Origin: Vitrella brassicaformis | Lineage: Eukaryota > Sar > Vitrellaceae | Assembly: GCA_001179505.1 (NCBI GenBank) | Contig: CDMY01000293.1 | Span: 1-64,000, forward strand | Reading direction: 5' to 3' | Length of the DNA stretch: 64,000 nucleotides | Shown: positions 35,140 through 46,810 of the stretch, in pieces | Position numbering within the stretch: position 1 is the first letter of the stretch | Layout of the letters: every line of letters begins with the position of its first letter | Translations under genes and position numbers: made by a program | The notes under the pieces: generated by a model | Databases searched by the model: none | The model's input: the letters and a program-made list of their open reading frames with translations, nothing else | Told to the model about the DNA's origin: nothing

Positions 35140-37995
35140 CTACATGTACAGCGGATAGACTACCACATGCTCAGCCGCGGATGATTTTTCCCTCCGCGCC
35201 ACCCTGTTGAGACCCTGAAGCTTCCCACCGCTGCACACACGCACCCACATCACACCAGACACATGCAGATAGATGCACAGGCAGACGGACAAATGAACGA
35301 TCAGCCTTCCCTTCAATAGCTTACCACGGCAAGCAGTGAGGCCGACTGGACGACGGACGGACTGAACCGGACGGCAACGGGAATCCTGTCGCCATTGTTG
35401 ACCACACCTCTGCACACACCGACGGACGAATAAGAGGGAGGGGAGGGGAGGGGACACCTGCCTGCGTTTCCACTATGTGCGTGCGTACATGAGATTGATT
35501 GCAGCCATGCTGACGTCGCATCTGTACACCCATACTGCCCCCGACGTCCCATACATGACCTGCACAGCATGGTGCCGGAGAGGTGTGTGATACAGACAGC
35601 AGACACAACACAAGATGCACCTCTGCCATCCATCCATCCATCCATGTGCTTACTGCCAGCCTGCGGCAAGATGGGTCGATGTCGAAGCTGAGCAGCTCAC
35701 AGTGCCGGCCCGCCGCGTCCTTGCTGCGCACAACAAGCAGGCACCCAACACAACACGACACAGTAGATACCACTTGTCATCATCATCGCCATTGATGCAT
35801 CCATCCGTGGCCGAGTGACCCTTACTGACCATCGCTCGTCGGCCTCCATCCGAATACCGTACGCCTCCAAAGCTTTCCCTCTGTCCTCCCAGCGCGCCTC
35901 ATCGAGCCCCACCCGCTGCATCACTCCCAAGCCCCCGCGCATCCCTCGTCCATCCGACATAGATCGATGCCCCGCCACCATTGATGGTGGGACACCACAC
36001 GGGCACCTCAACGCAAAGAGGGTCTCGCTGTTGGACGCTATGAGTTTCGCACCGTCAGGCGTCCACACGAGCATGGTGTGCGATGGTTCGTGGGTGATGT
36101 GGGGGGAGGGCGCCGGTACGCTGTAACGCTCGCGCGCAGAGCTTGTCATGTCGAGAAGGGAAACGGTCAAGGAACTGTGCGCACAGCAGAGGAATACGTG
36201 CGGTGCGGTGGGTTGAGTAACTGTGCTAAGGGGCTGCCTTCCTAGCTGACTGACCGGTCTGCGTTTGTCTTGATGAAAGCTATACTCTTGCCGGTCGGAT
36301 TCCACCTTACGTCAGCGATAACGGAGCCATCGAACCAGACGCCGCCACCCACACGCATAGGCTCGCACCAACCTGCATACACACGGAAGGGCGGTGCGAA
36401 ATAAAGTCTGTCTTGTTTGATGTTAACATCCATCCATCCATCCATCCAGACCTGGCATCGCTTCGTCGAGGCACATGGCCGCCTCAGGGATCAGCACTGA
36501 TGACGACCTGACGCCACACATGATATGGCCACATCCACTCTTGTGTTGATTCTCCGAAGACGTCGCAATGTGCTGCACCCACCAGATCAGGATCTCGCCT
36601 TTCGTCACGACCAACAGGCTCCTGAATGAAATGAAAGGAACGCTATGTGTGGTAGGTGCGGTGTCCGTTTGCGTGTTGCACATCGTGACTGACCTGCCGT
36701 CCGGTGACCACAACACTCGCAGGGCGCGTGGCTTGCGGTACCAGAACCTGCATCAGGGTAGGAAGTTTCACTCAGGATGAATAAGGTGCATCTAACTAGA
36801 AGGGACGCATGTAGTGGTTTGTCATCCACCCTGCTTCCCTCCCTCCTGACCTGCACGCCCAGTCGTATGTGGTGTGGTCGTCTGTGCTGGACATTGCCGA
36901 TGGCGCATCAGCGTTGGACAGCATGGGCTGCCACACCTCGATGCCGCTCGTCCACACGAGCGCCACTGTGGGCCGCAGAGCATAGGGCTGCCAATCCAGC
37001 CCCACAAGATGGGCCTCTTTCCCATCAACACCTGTACACATTCACACACATCCACCTACACGGGTCGGTCGGTCTACCTGTCTGTCTGTCTGTCTGTCTG
37101 ATTGCATGTCCGTATATATCACCTTTGCTAATGGGGCTGGTGCTGTCGGGCACGAGTATCTCCGGCACGACATGGGTGAACACTTCATGTGGTTGCGAAG
37201 GGGTGAAGGCTGCAGCCAGGGCAGACAAACAGTAAGGCAGGCCGCATTGTTGCACGCACATGGATAGACGATCGTGGCATCTACTTACCAGTCTCAGCCA
37301 ACGGGACGCGAAACACACTCTGCCGATCGCCACTTAAACCTGTCCGTACGTATATACACAAGTCAAGTACACACCCTCGCCCGGATTTGTAACCCCTCCA
37401 TCCGTCCCTCCCTGACCCGACAAACAAACCTGTGATATGCATGCCGTCTGGCTGCCACACCATCCCCTGGCCGGCAGCCTCTCCCGTACACCGATTGTCG
37501 CCGACATCAGTGCGCCGCACCCATCTGTCCAGCTGCTTGAGCACAGTCGCCTTTGGGCGCAAGCGGTAGGGCAACCCCCACAGGACGGCGCCGGACGACA
37601 ACAGTGTGCGCCACAAGTTGTTGTCATGTTGTCTGAGTGAGGCGGGTAGGGCGAAGGTGAGGGAGGTGCGGATGGCGGGAAACGACTGGTCGTCTGCGGA
37701 TGACGGGACATGCGAGACGATATGCAGAGACCTCTGTCAGGCACAGACACGTTGATGAACGTATCCGTATGAATGAGTTCGCAGGTCTCACCACGCCAGG
37801 AGGAAGCGCAGACCCTTGGGCGCTTCGTGAATGCACAAGCGTGCTTAGGAACTCACAGATGGTGTGGCTGTCGTCATCGATGAGTGTGGGACGAGCTGCG
37901 GGCTGCGAGTGGGAAGTCCTGGGTGTGGTGCGGCTCGTGCTTCGCGGCGGATGAGATGCAGATGCAGATGCTGTTCCAGATCTCTCCCTGCTCAT
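35140..37995 (-). CDS. Aladin-like WD40 nucleoporin
   Basis: A multi-exon beta-propeller protein read from the ATG at 37995 (MSRERSGTASASASHPPRST...), a Ser/Thr-rich start. Later exons carry degenerate WD units in the order expected for Aladin (AAAS), a nuclear pore and spindle WD40 protein: GMVWQPDGMHITG and GDRQSVFRVPL; LVGLDWQPYALRPTVALVW followed by GIEVWQP; VLWSPDGRSVT and GEILIWWVQ; a VRWNPTGKSIAFI unit; LVWTPDGAKLIASNSETLFA; FDIDPSCRRLAV; and a final VRFSPSVVQSASLLAVV, ending VVVYPLYM just before the TAG at 35140-35142. The last part parallels the Aladin C-terminus, where a HPS...LLSV stretch precedes IPLYF. Each unit's hydrophobic W-S/T-PDG pattern is clear. The assignment to Aladin rather than another WD40 family is moderate. 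Confidence 0.65.
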
Positions 37996-38647
37996 AGCTG
38001 CAAAGGTCACGCACCAGAGGGAGCGGTGAGGAGGCAGCGAGCTCTTCACCGGCGCTCCGTCTCGGGCTCTCGGGCAGTCTTCATGTTAAGTGGCGAAGCA
38101 CCCTTCGGCAGGCTTGTCCGTAAAACAGCAAAGGCGAATGTTTACCACCTGTTCCTTCACCTGTTCACAGAAAGCTCACGCGTACGCCTACGGAATTCCC
38201 CCGAGAAAAAAATTCAGGGCAGGAAAAAAAAAGCGCGTGTACCCCGGTACGGATGCGCGAGCAGCCTACCTCACTTCTCAGCGCATACTCCCGTACTCAG
38301 CTGCGCGATTTGTGTGGTCAGCATCATGGACATCCCGGTACGTTGGCTGCCGTGGCTGTTCCCTTCAACAATGTCTCAACGTCCTCAGCTACCAAGGCTC
38401 TTCGTACCAGACTCCGATTAGCTGACGTCGGCTGTCGCCAGCTGAGACAGCTTTTGTGTGTTATGGCGTACACATACATGTACAGTGTACTTGTTGTGTC
38501 GATCCATGCATAAAAGGCACTCGGCAGGACAATTCGATGTCTCAGTCTCACATTCTCTATCGATGCGAACGATAGGATACAAACACGTGGACGCAACGGA
38601 CTGCCTGTCCCTCCCTCCCTCCCTCCCTCCCTCCCTCCCGCTGTCAG
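37996..38647 (-). other. spacer with Aladin promoter and cyclase 3' end
   Basis: GCGAGCT occurs at 38037-38043, about 42 bp upstream of the Aladin-like start. An A-rich stretch lies at about 38203-38232. A (CCCT)n tract at about 38609-38639 lies immediately downstream of the cyclase stop. No exon was seen. Confidence 0.5.
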
Positions 38648-41600
38648 TCACTTTGCGTGGAGTGCTCTTGATCCCGACCAGTCTGCCGGCGGCGCCAGCC
38701 TGTGTTCCTGCTCCTCTTGCGTACCTTGTGACTTCTGCGCACACAACATGCATCCATCCATCCATCCATCCGCACACACATCATTTCAGCCGCAGACATA
38801 CAGCCAGACAGACAGAAAGACGGGCAATCGATTGTTCCCTTCCTGGTCAGTCAGCTCACCATGTAGAGGGCTAATGCCTCGCTTGGGCCGTCACCTGCGC
38901 GATAGGCCGACCACACATACATACACAGACACGACAGCAATGCCACAGGCGCTGTGTCTGTGTGTCTCTCTGTCTGTCTGTCTGTCTGATCACTCAATCA
39001 CTCACCGGGCATGAGTGCGAGGCATTTTTGCAGCATTTCGAGGGCTCTGGTCCACTCGCCCTCGATGTAGAAGGCGAAGGCCTGCCGCCATGTGGACTGG
39101 AACTCGAGGGATATGCCTTTCTGCAGATTCACTATATCCTGGTCCTGCAAGTGCATGGATACATATACATGCAGGCAAGTGGGCAACGTTTGTACGTATC
39201 TGCCCGTTGATTGAGTGCCTATTGTACGCTCTTGTCACTAAGGCAGGTTGACTGACCATGAGGAACATCCAGTCGACGCCCTTGGCCGCGAGTGTCTCCA
39301 TTGTCATTTCGTTGGGGGGGATCATCTGACCCACCATGTGACCCTCGGGTGTGGCGAATACTGACATAGCACAAACACACATGCGGATGGTGAGACCATC
39401 TGTCGTTTTCGATCCTCACTTTTCTTGTTGACATCGAAGCAGAAGATGCCGACGGGTGTCTTGGTGCCCTTGAGCATCACGACATCCAGCTGCCGGCACC
39501 TGTCACGGGCCTTGGGAGACAAAGTCTGGTACATGTGCTGACAAGAAACGAAAAGCGGGGAAGCGAGCTGCTGCGAGTCCTTTATCCATCTCGGATCGGT
39601 CTAGCTGGCCACACATGCGTACCTGTGACATGAGCAGGTCCACTCCGTATTGTTTCGTGGCGCTCTGCAGCCTGGCAGCGATGTTGACGTGCAGAGACAG
39701 ATAGGACGCGTCGATCTTATACTCACTGCCAATCGCACCTGAATTGCGGCACACACAAGACCGACCAGACTTTCCAGCTTCGGGTGCAAGCGCTGCGTGA
39801 CGTGGCTGGTTAGTTACTCACCCTCGATAGACCATCCGCAGTGCAGTCCGAAGCCGATATGGACGGCATAGTTGAGGCCAAACTTGGGGATAATTTTCGG
39901 GTGCTTGGCATATGCGGACAAATCAGACGCACGACGAATCTCAGCTGCATCAATTAATGACAGCACACACATCTTCTGTCCACGTGTGCGTCAATCACCG
40001 CTCGTACGTGCCGACCGATGATTTTAATAAAAGAGACGAGGGCCCTGTCGGCGAGTTCGGTCATTCTCTCGCTGACGTCCTTCTCCTCCAGGAATTTGCT
40101 TCTGGTGCGCGTCAGCCCGAGCTCATCATCACTAGGGTGGCCCTCGGGTGTCCGTGTTTGCGGGGCCACATCAACCAATGGGGTCTTGACAGGAGTGCCC
40201 TGGCGGGACTCTGACACACCGATGAGCTTCTTCTGGTCCTCTGTCTCGAGAAGCAGCCACACGAGCAGGAAGGCGTCGCCGATGTTCTTGTTTGCCGCCC
40301 CGCCCCACTCGTGCACACACGTGTGGACAATCCGCGCAATCTTGTTGACAAACACCATCACCTAATCCACGCACACACATACGCATATGGGCTTAGTGAT
40401 GCGTGATGTGCACGTGGATGCACCTCTTCGAGGAGACATTCAGTGATGTCTTGGAAGTCCTGGATCTCGGCAAAGCCATAAATGGCTATCACCTTTCGCC
40501 CAGGGATCATGTAGTCGATGTCTCCCGACTCATTCGACATGTTCTTCCCGATTATCGGGGCCCCCGCCTCACCAAAACCCACCTGACGACGCGTAGAGGA
40601 GTTGACAAGCTTTGAAACAAAAAGCGAAGGACAGTGCAATCTCCACGCAGCCACCTGCAAAAGCCCTCCAATTTTAAGTATGGTGTTTTCAAGCATGCTC
40701 GTCTCGAGTTGGTTTGAGCCCTTTTTTCTGTTCATGGCGGCGAATTCCTCGTAGTCCTCATCGACCACTTCCGGCTTGTTGAGTGGGTCGTCGGCAAGCT
40801 GTTTGACGATGTTGACCATCTTCTCGATTGGCTCGATCACCTACTCCACACACGCACATACACACGCACACGAGTTCGTGGACAGTGCGAGCCGTGTTGA
40901 TATGTGTGATGCATGTCTGTCTCACGAGTGTCTGTGTGTCTTTGCTGAACGTCATAGCCCCGGCCCCCAGCAAGAAGACGATGAAGATGGTCGTCAGCAT
41001 CGACATGCCCGCCGACTGCACACTGTAGTCCCTGGTCGATCGATTGCATGCGAAACGGAGGAAGGCAGATAGAGGAAGTATCCCTCATCCTTCCTCACTT
41101 TTTGAGAAATTTGGCGGCAACATTGATTTCTCGGCATGCATTGCTGCTCAGGCATTCCTCGGGCGTGAAAACCACTAACTCAACCTGCAGACATAGACTG
41201 TCTCCTTTCTGTAAGCGTATATCTCTCCCTCCCTCCCTGCCTCTGTCTGTCTGTCTGTCTGTCTGTTTTTACCTCACTCTCTCTCCACTTGCATTCATCT
41301 CGTGTTTGGAAGGAGTCGCATTTGACGTCGGCTTCCCATGTCCCCTGCGGGGACTCAACGCGCCGGATGTCGTGAATGCGGCCGCCCTCCTCGAAATCCG
41401 GGATGCGCAGCCACAGGAGAGGCTTGGCCAGGTCCCCAGTTGAGCTCTCTTTCTCCCCCTGCGTCTTCGAACTCGTCGCGTACGCATACACCATGTACCT
41501 CCATCCCTCGGTCGTCAACCACGCTGTATGCGTACATCCATGCGTGCAAAGGAAATCCATATCATTCCATGGCATCTGTAATACATGTGTGTACCGTTCG

Positions 41601-42900
41601 AGTCGTTGCTAGAGTGTGGGAGCCCGTATTTGCACGCGAAGTCGGCATTTGGAGTGTTGCAGAAGCTGCTGCCGTAGTAGAAGAGCTGTTGCAGGCCGTG
41701 GTATCCACTGTTGTCGCTCTCCTCATAAGACAAGCTGAATGCATCCATCCACCCACCCACAACAGAAGCCCTGTCACGTCACGTCCATATCTGAGGTGAC
41801 AGAGGGCTGACTGACTTGGGCAGCACAAACAGCACGCACAGCACCCCAATGATGACTCGCCGAGTGGTCTGCTCCGACAGAATCTTCCCTAAACGGCTGG
41901 CCTCCACCCGTCTTTGTGCGTCGTGTGCATTCTAATCACAGTACATACAATCCGCGTCAGTGTATGTGATCAGGGATCGATCGATCTTACTCACTTTGGT
42001 TCTCTGTCTCTCCTCTTCCTCGAGTCTCTTGAGCTCTTTCTCTTCCTCAGTCAGCTCGGCCTCCCTGCACCCACCCATCCATCCACGCATCACGTAACGG
42101 AACAGAGAGACGCACTTCTGAGAAGGACACCTTGTGTCGTCCGCCTTGTGTTGCCCCTGGCCGACCTCGAGCAGCATTTGGTGACGTTGACGACTCGCAC
42201 GAGCCGCACCAGACGGACCAGACGCACAATGCGGCCTGCGCGAGTGCCTGACCGATCAAGACATGCATGTACGTGGAATACCATAATATCGATGACAATG
42301 ACATATGGCATATCTCCATCCATCCATACCAGCTCTGGATGCGCGTCCTGCCCTAGCGGCGGTTGCGTTGACCGAAGATGTGGAGGTGTCGATGCCAAGC
42401 AGGAAGTTGACCGGGTCGATGAAGTACTTGATGTCCGGTACGAGCGAGAGGGTGGCCACGAGGTCCAGCCAGAAGAAGAAGGACCACTTGTAGCCCTCCT
42501 GGATGATCGAGTTGATCGTCAGCTCCGTGGCGAAGCAAAGGAGCGAAAAGATGAACAGGGCGTAGAAGTAGTGGTCGGCTGACTTGGGGAAGCTGTACAG
42601 CCGCATGTCCTCCCCAAACAAGGCAAACACAGTCGTCAGCGTCATGATGGTCTGCACATACTTGCCCTCCATTATGGCAATAGACTTCTCCAGAATGCCC
42701 TTGGGCGCATCTTCCGCCGGTTGTGGAGGATGGGCGTGTCCAGCTGACATGACGGATGCCTTGCCGGGAGAGCTGGGAGGTGTGCTTGTCGCCTTGGGCT
42801 GCTTCTTTCCACCCATGGGAACCACATCAAAATGCATTTCCTCGTCGGCAGCCAACAGCGGGTCTTTCTTCCGAGAGAACAGAGACGTGAACTTCTTCAT
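38648..42900 (-). CDS. voltage-sensor ion channel fused to class III adenylyl cyclase
   Basis: A single polypeptide predicted to couple membrane potential to cAMP synthesis, as in the Paramecium/Plasmodium ACalpha architecture. Start 42900 (MKKFTSLFSRKKD). The N-terminal half has S1 (IMTLTTVFALFG), S2 (YFYALFIFSLLCFATEL), S3 (FFFWLDLVATLSLVPDI) and an S4 with Arg every third residue (GRIVRLVRLVRLVRVV, about 42190-42243). Then come a charged helix (ELTEEEKELKRLEEEE), a TM segment (RRVIIGVLCVLFVL), an extracellular Cys-containing domain and a second TM segment (SMLTTIFIVFLLGAG). A linker with EPIEKMVNIVKQLADDP leads to the cyclase: AIYGFAEIQDFQDITECL, HEWGGAANKNIGDAFLLVW, FGLNYAVHIGFGLHCGWSIEG, SEYKIDASYLSLHVNIAARL. 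The C-terminus (DGPSEALALYM; APPADWSG) matches protist cyclases. Asp of NIGDAF and Asn/Arg of VNIAARL are present. The first metal Asp is replaced by Glu (40466-40468). The K...D pair in SEYKIDA favours ATP. Confidence 0.88.
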
Positions 42901-43896
42901 GATAATGCCTTCTCCTGGTCCTTCGCGCGATGACGAAGGGGACCACTTTCGTGAGACTCGTGGGGGCCCAATGGGGGCCAAGCCGGTGCTTCTTGCTCCC
43001 CTCCTCTTCGCAACCGTGGCATTTTCCCCTGTCAATGCAGTTGTCGAACATGCTGCTTGTCGCCTCCGCCTTCGTCATGACACTCTATCACAGTGCCGTC
43101 TCGCACACCGACAACCACAGTGCAAAGCAGCAAGGGGGCCTCCCAGGCAAATCCCAGGGTCTGCGTGTGTGTTCTGTGCAGGTGTCGTGTCGGGCGGCGG
43201 ATTGTTGCTGCTGCAGCAAAGACCCGGGCTGCCCTTCCGTCTTTCTGTCGTGTGTGTCATTATGCGATGATGGCCTGTAGATGGCCTGCCTGCCAGTTGC
43301 GTGTGCGGTGTGTGCGTGCAGTATGTGCTACATGAGACACCAGTCTCAATCGCATGCATGAAGGGATGGATGTGTGTGTTTCGCTTCTGCTCGACCGCCC
43401 TACCTGCCAATCGATTCGCCGTGTCTGCGCGTCCCTCTGCGCTTTTGGCCCATGCAAAGCGAGGCCTTCTGCCTTCCTACCTGCTTGTCCTTCCCCCCTT
43501 GTCTTAGTCGGTCTGTCATCTGTGAGACTGTGCCTGTGTGGCGTGTGCGTGTTCTCTCCCTCTCTCCCTCTTCCTTTTTTTTCGCAGCAGAAGGGGCCGC
43601 ATGTGATGTGACACGAGTCCTTCGTGGCGAGACGCGTATGAACAGAACGTTAAAGCCGCCTTATCTCTTCTTGCCGCTTGAAGTTACTGTACATGTGTGA
43701 TTTTTAGCGCTGGTGCGTGAATCAAAGGTGTCCTTCTTGGATAGTGTTGCACAAAATCCGATCATAGACACCGAAGGTGATGTGTGTTGTGGACACGAGA
43801 GAGGTCTATACCGCAGGTATACATGCCACACCAACCAGCCAGCACAGCACAGAGTACTATGTAGGGCCCACATGCTATATTCTACGTATGTCCAGA
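42901..43896. other. spacer between cyclase start and kinase end
   Basis: About 1 kb with no recognisable exon. It should hold the cyclase promoter and 5' UTR at the right of its start (about 42901-43100) and the kinase 3' UTR. An unrecognised last kinase exon could lie here, because the kinase C-terminus is uncertain. Confidence 0.4.
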
Positions 43897-46328
43897 TTAG
43901 AGGGGCTCGTGCCGATGGTCCATCCCTGTACCCACACACACCAAGCCCACAGCCAACAGGTCTTGTATCCGTCGACCTGACCTCTGATCGCTCCAGTACG
44001 CACCGTATTGCTTGACCACGCGCAGCGAGAGCTTCTTGAGGCACATCTGCAACTCCGCCGCTGTCGGTCTTTCAGTGGGATCCTTCGAAAAACACTGACA
44101 GAAGCCAAGCACGGGACGAGCCGTTGCGAGCATCTCAATGGAGGACTCACTCTGTGGAGGATGTTCTTGAAGAAAGTGGGAAACCAGAAGGGCACCTTCT
44201 GAGACATGAGGTGCACTTGATGTGGGGGAGTCAAAAGAGATGGGTCAAGACAGTGGGACACATGCAGGTCTTACTGGGACCCCGCCCCTGGACATGATCT
44301 CTATTATCACGTCCTGCATCTTGGGAAGATTCTCGAATGGAAGCGGACCTGGACAGAACGAGGGAAGGCGAATGAGAGGCGTTCTGTTCGCTACTTGACA
44401 ATACATAGAATACAATCCATGCAGCTCCCATTCACCTCCGAATATCTCGATGATACAGCAGGCCAGACTCCACACGTCAATAGCGGTCGTACCCCTTGAT
44501 CCCTTGCGAAATGCCTCAGGTGGCATGTACCTGATGGATAAACGAATACCTACCTACCTACATTATGTGGCAGCCGTACGTACCTCGGTGACCCACTGTT
44601 CTCTTCAATCAAAAAGGAGTCTCCGCGCTGAAGAGGATAAAGGCAGCTCACGAAGTCGTCACCAGGCTACGAAGCTTTCGAGTGACTGCATCTGCCAACC
44701 ACCCTTACCCTAATCGTCCGAGCCAGACCGAAATCACACAGCTTGAGCTGGCAATTTCGCAGCGTCCCGTCGTGGTCAATCAGGCAATTCTCTGTTAATG
44801 CGGCAGTGAGAGACAGCGATGTGAAAGCACCTCAGAACGACGAGCAAGCCACCTGTCTTGAGGTCACGATGAACCTGTGGATAACAAGAGAGTGCACCTT
44901 TTGCGTGCCGCGGAGGGAGACGTGTGATGCTCATACCACGACTGGATCTGCTGCATGGAGGTGACAGACAGCGATGGTCAGCTGATTGGCGAACTTAATC
45001 CGATCGGCTGCGCTGAATTCGACGCCTCTCTCATACATCAACTGAAAGGAAGAAGACACTGAATTTGGGCATAATCTTTACATGTGTGTACTTAATGTGA
45101 TTACCTCGAAGAGATTCCCTTCAAAACACCAGAATTGATAGACATACAGGAATGACAGGTGGTGGGTGTGTGCACAGCGCCAGTTATTACCTCCTCTCAC
45201 GAGCTCCGTGACCAGGCCCAGATTCGGCCAGTCATTAACAGTTCCTGGACACCGAATTTGAGTTTTTCACATGGATGCATTCATATAATTGACGCACCAT
45301 AGTAACCCACGATGTTGGGATGCCTCAAGCGTCTGCATTCACGTCCGAACGCCCGGCGGAGACATGCTGTTTTTCTCATGTACCTATGCCACGCTCCTTT
45401 TCTTACCTGTACGAGTTCAGCTCTCTTGCCACGTTCCTGAGCCTCTCCTTTGTCATTGCCTCGCCTGGTCAAGTAAAAACATCAAAGACAATCAAAGCAT
45501 CATCGCTCGTCATTTTTGTAGATCGGACCGGAGACAAATATCATCTTCTTCACAGCGACCTCCCGGCCGCGGAAGCGTCCTCTGTACACCTACAAGAAAA
45601 CGGGAAGAAGCAAAGAACGGCTCTTGTTGTGGCTCGGATGCCTGTTTGTGTAGTGTGTCTCCCCACCATTCCAAACGACCTGAAGAAAGCAGCACACTCA
45701 AAGCCAGGTTTACACCATGTCCGGAGGCGGGGACAATGCCATGTGTTATGTCACGTACCCCTCGGAGAATTTCTCGAGCAACTCTACCTCTGTGTGTGCG
45801 TAGAAAGTCATGGGATTGTTTCAACTCCGTCAAGTTCACGCGTACCTGGCCAACTGAGTGAGTCATCGTCCAAGCGCAACCTTAGACTCAAATCTGCAAC
45901 CACAAGAAGCGTCATCGGGGGAACGAGCTGGACGGCCCGCTTTCTGTCTGAAGATTTCGCTCACTGCCGGTGGCTGTCTTTCCCACTGCGACGGCATCGT
46001 CCTCTTCCTCTTCCTCTTCCTGAGGCTCCTGTTCTTCGGAATCCTCCTGCACACTTTGGGGTGGAGCTCTGGATGCGCGATGATGAGCCGTCCGTTGAAA
46101 CTGCGATGACGGTGGCGGAGCGCCGACGACGGGTTGAGGGTGGGCAATGGTGGGGTGGTGGACTGCCATACGCTGGTATGCCTGAGGCCGAGGGGCTCCT
46201 CCGACGACTGCTGTGTGTCGACGAACCACATCCTGTCGAACAACATCAGGGGTCAACGCGTAGGAAGGCGCGAAGGAAGGCGGAGGATAGATGACGCCTG
46301 GGCCCTGAGGGGTTCCGTACGGCCACAT
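43897..46328 (-). CDS. protein kinase, RAF/TKL-like, with disordered N-terminus
   Basis: A Ser/Thr or dual-specificity kinase. The start is tentatively the ATG at 46328 (MWPYGTPQGPGVIYPPP). The N-terminal 130 residues are Pro/Gln/His-rich, then acidic (EEQEPQEEEEEEDD). The kinase domain runs through many exons: VYRGRFRGREVAVKKM (subdomains I-II, ATP Lys); an alpha-C segment in FGRECRRLRHPNIVGYYG (Glu); hinge LGLVTELVRGG; catalytic loop VHRDLKTENCL; DFGLART; activation segment GSPRYMPPEA; AIDVWSLACCIIEIFGG; and FSKDPTERPTAAELQMCL near the end. All catalytic residues (K, E, HRD, N, DFG) are visible. The glycine-loop wording and HRDLK suggest the TKL group. The stop at 43897-43899 is provisional: a GT donor after VVKQYG could lead to a further exon. 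Confidence 0.85.
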
Positions 46329-46810
46329 CCACGAATGGCAGCCCTCCACGGGAACCCACTCTCTATGTGGAATCACACATAAGTGTACAATCGAACGTCG
46401 TTAGCCGCCGACGACGAAGGAAGGATTTTGGTTGGGTTTCACCTATAGGGTTTGAGACCTTAAACCCTAACCCTAAACCCCAGAGGGAAATCATCGAAAC
46501 CGAATCGAAATCGTTAGTCCTACAGGAGGGGTGATTTCGTTCTCCGGTGTTTTCCTACGACCACACGAATGGCAGCCCGGGGGGGCATAAAGTCAATCCA
46601 CGCAATCCACGCGTGGTGCGCAAACTGACGCACAAACACAATGGAGAAAAGTAACTCGCAGCACCTCACTCGCATATATAGACGTCTGTACACACCATCA
46701 GAACATCACGCTATATACGTATACCACAGGCAGGTCGGCATCAAGGTATATGTATGCTTGTGTCCGCGCGTCTTCATGTCACAGGCGAGGACGGCGCACC
46801 ACCGATCATA
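46329..46810 (-). other. spacer with telomere-like motif, kinase promoter region
   Basis: This lies upstream of the kinase start and downstream of the next gene's stop. It contains CCCTAA/CCCTAAA units (listed separately). The remainder (46500-46800) has no exon-like sequence. Confidence 0.45.
46458..46482. repeat. interstitial telomere-like CCCTAA/CCCTAAA motif
   Basis: The stretch TAAACCCTAACCCTAAACCC (46461-46480) holds two to three degenerate telomeric units (TTAGGG/TTTAGGG on the other strand), and a TAGGGTTTGAG half-site lies 12 bases to the left. It lies about 130 bp upstream of the kinase start. It may be a telobox-like promoter element or a relic of telomere-mediated repair. Confidence 0.7.

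Noticed and set aside
42827-43078. Upstream ATG at 43078 as the cyclase start
   Set aside because: Its frame differs from the S1-S4 exon and no GT donor joins it in phase; the ATG at 42900 is in frame with the TM segments.
45320-46294. 324-residue plus-strand open frame antisense to the kinase
   Set aside because: It is the complement of kinase exons; no motif on the plus strand, while the minus strand has all kinase catalytic motifs.
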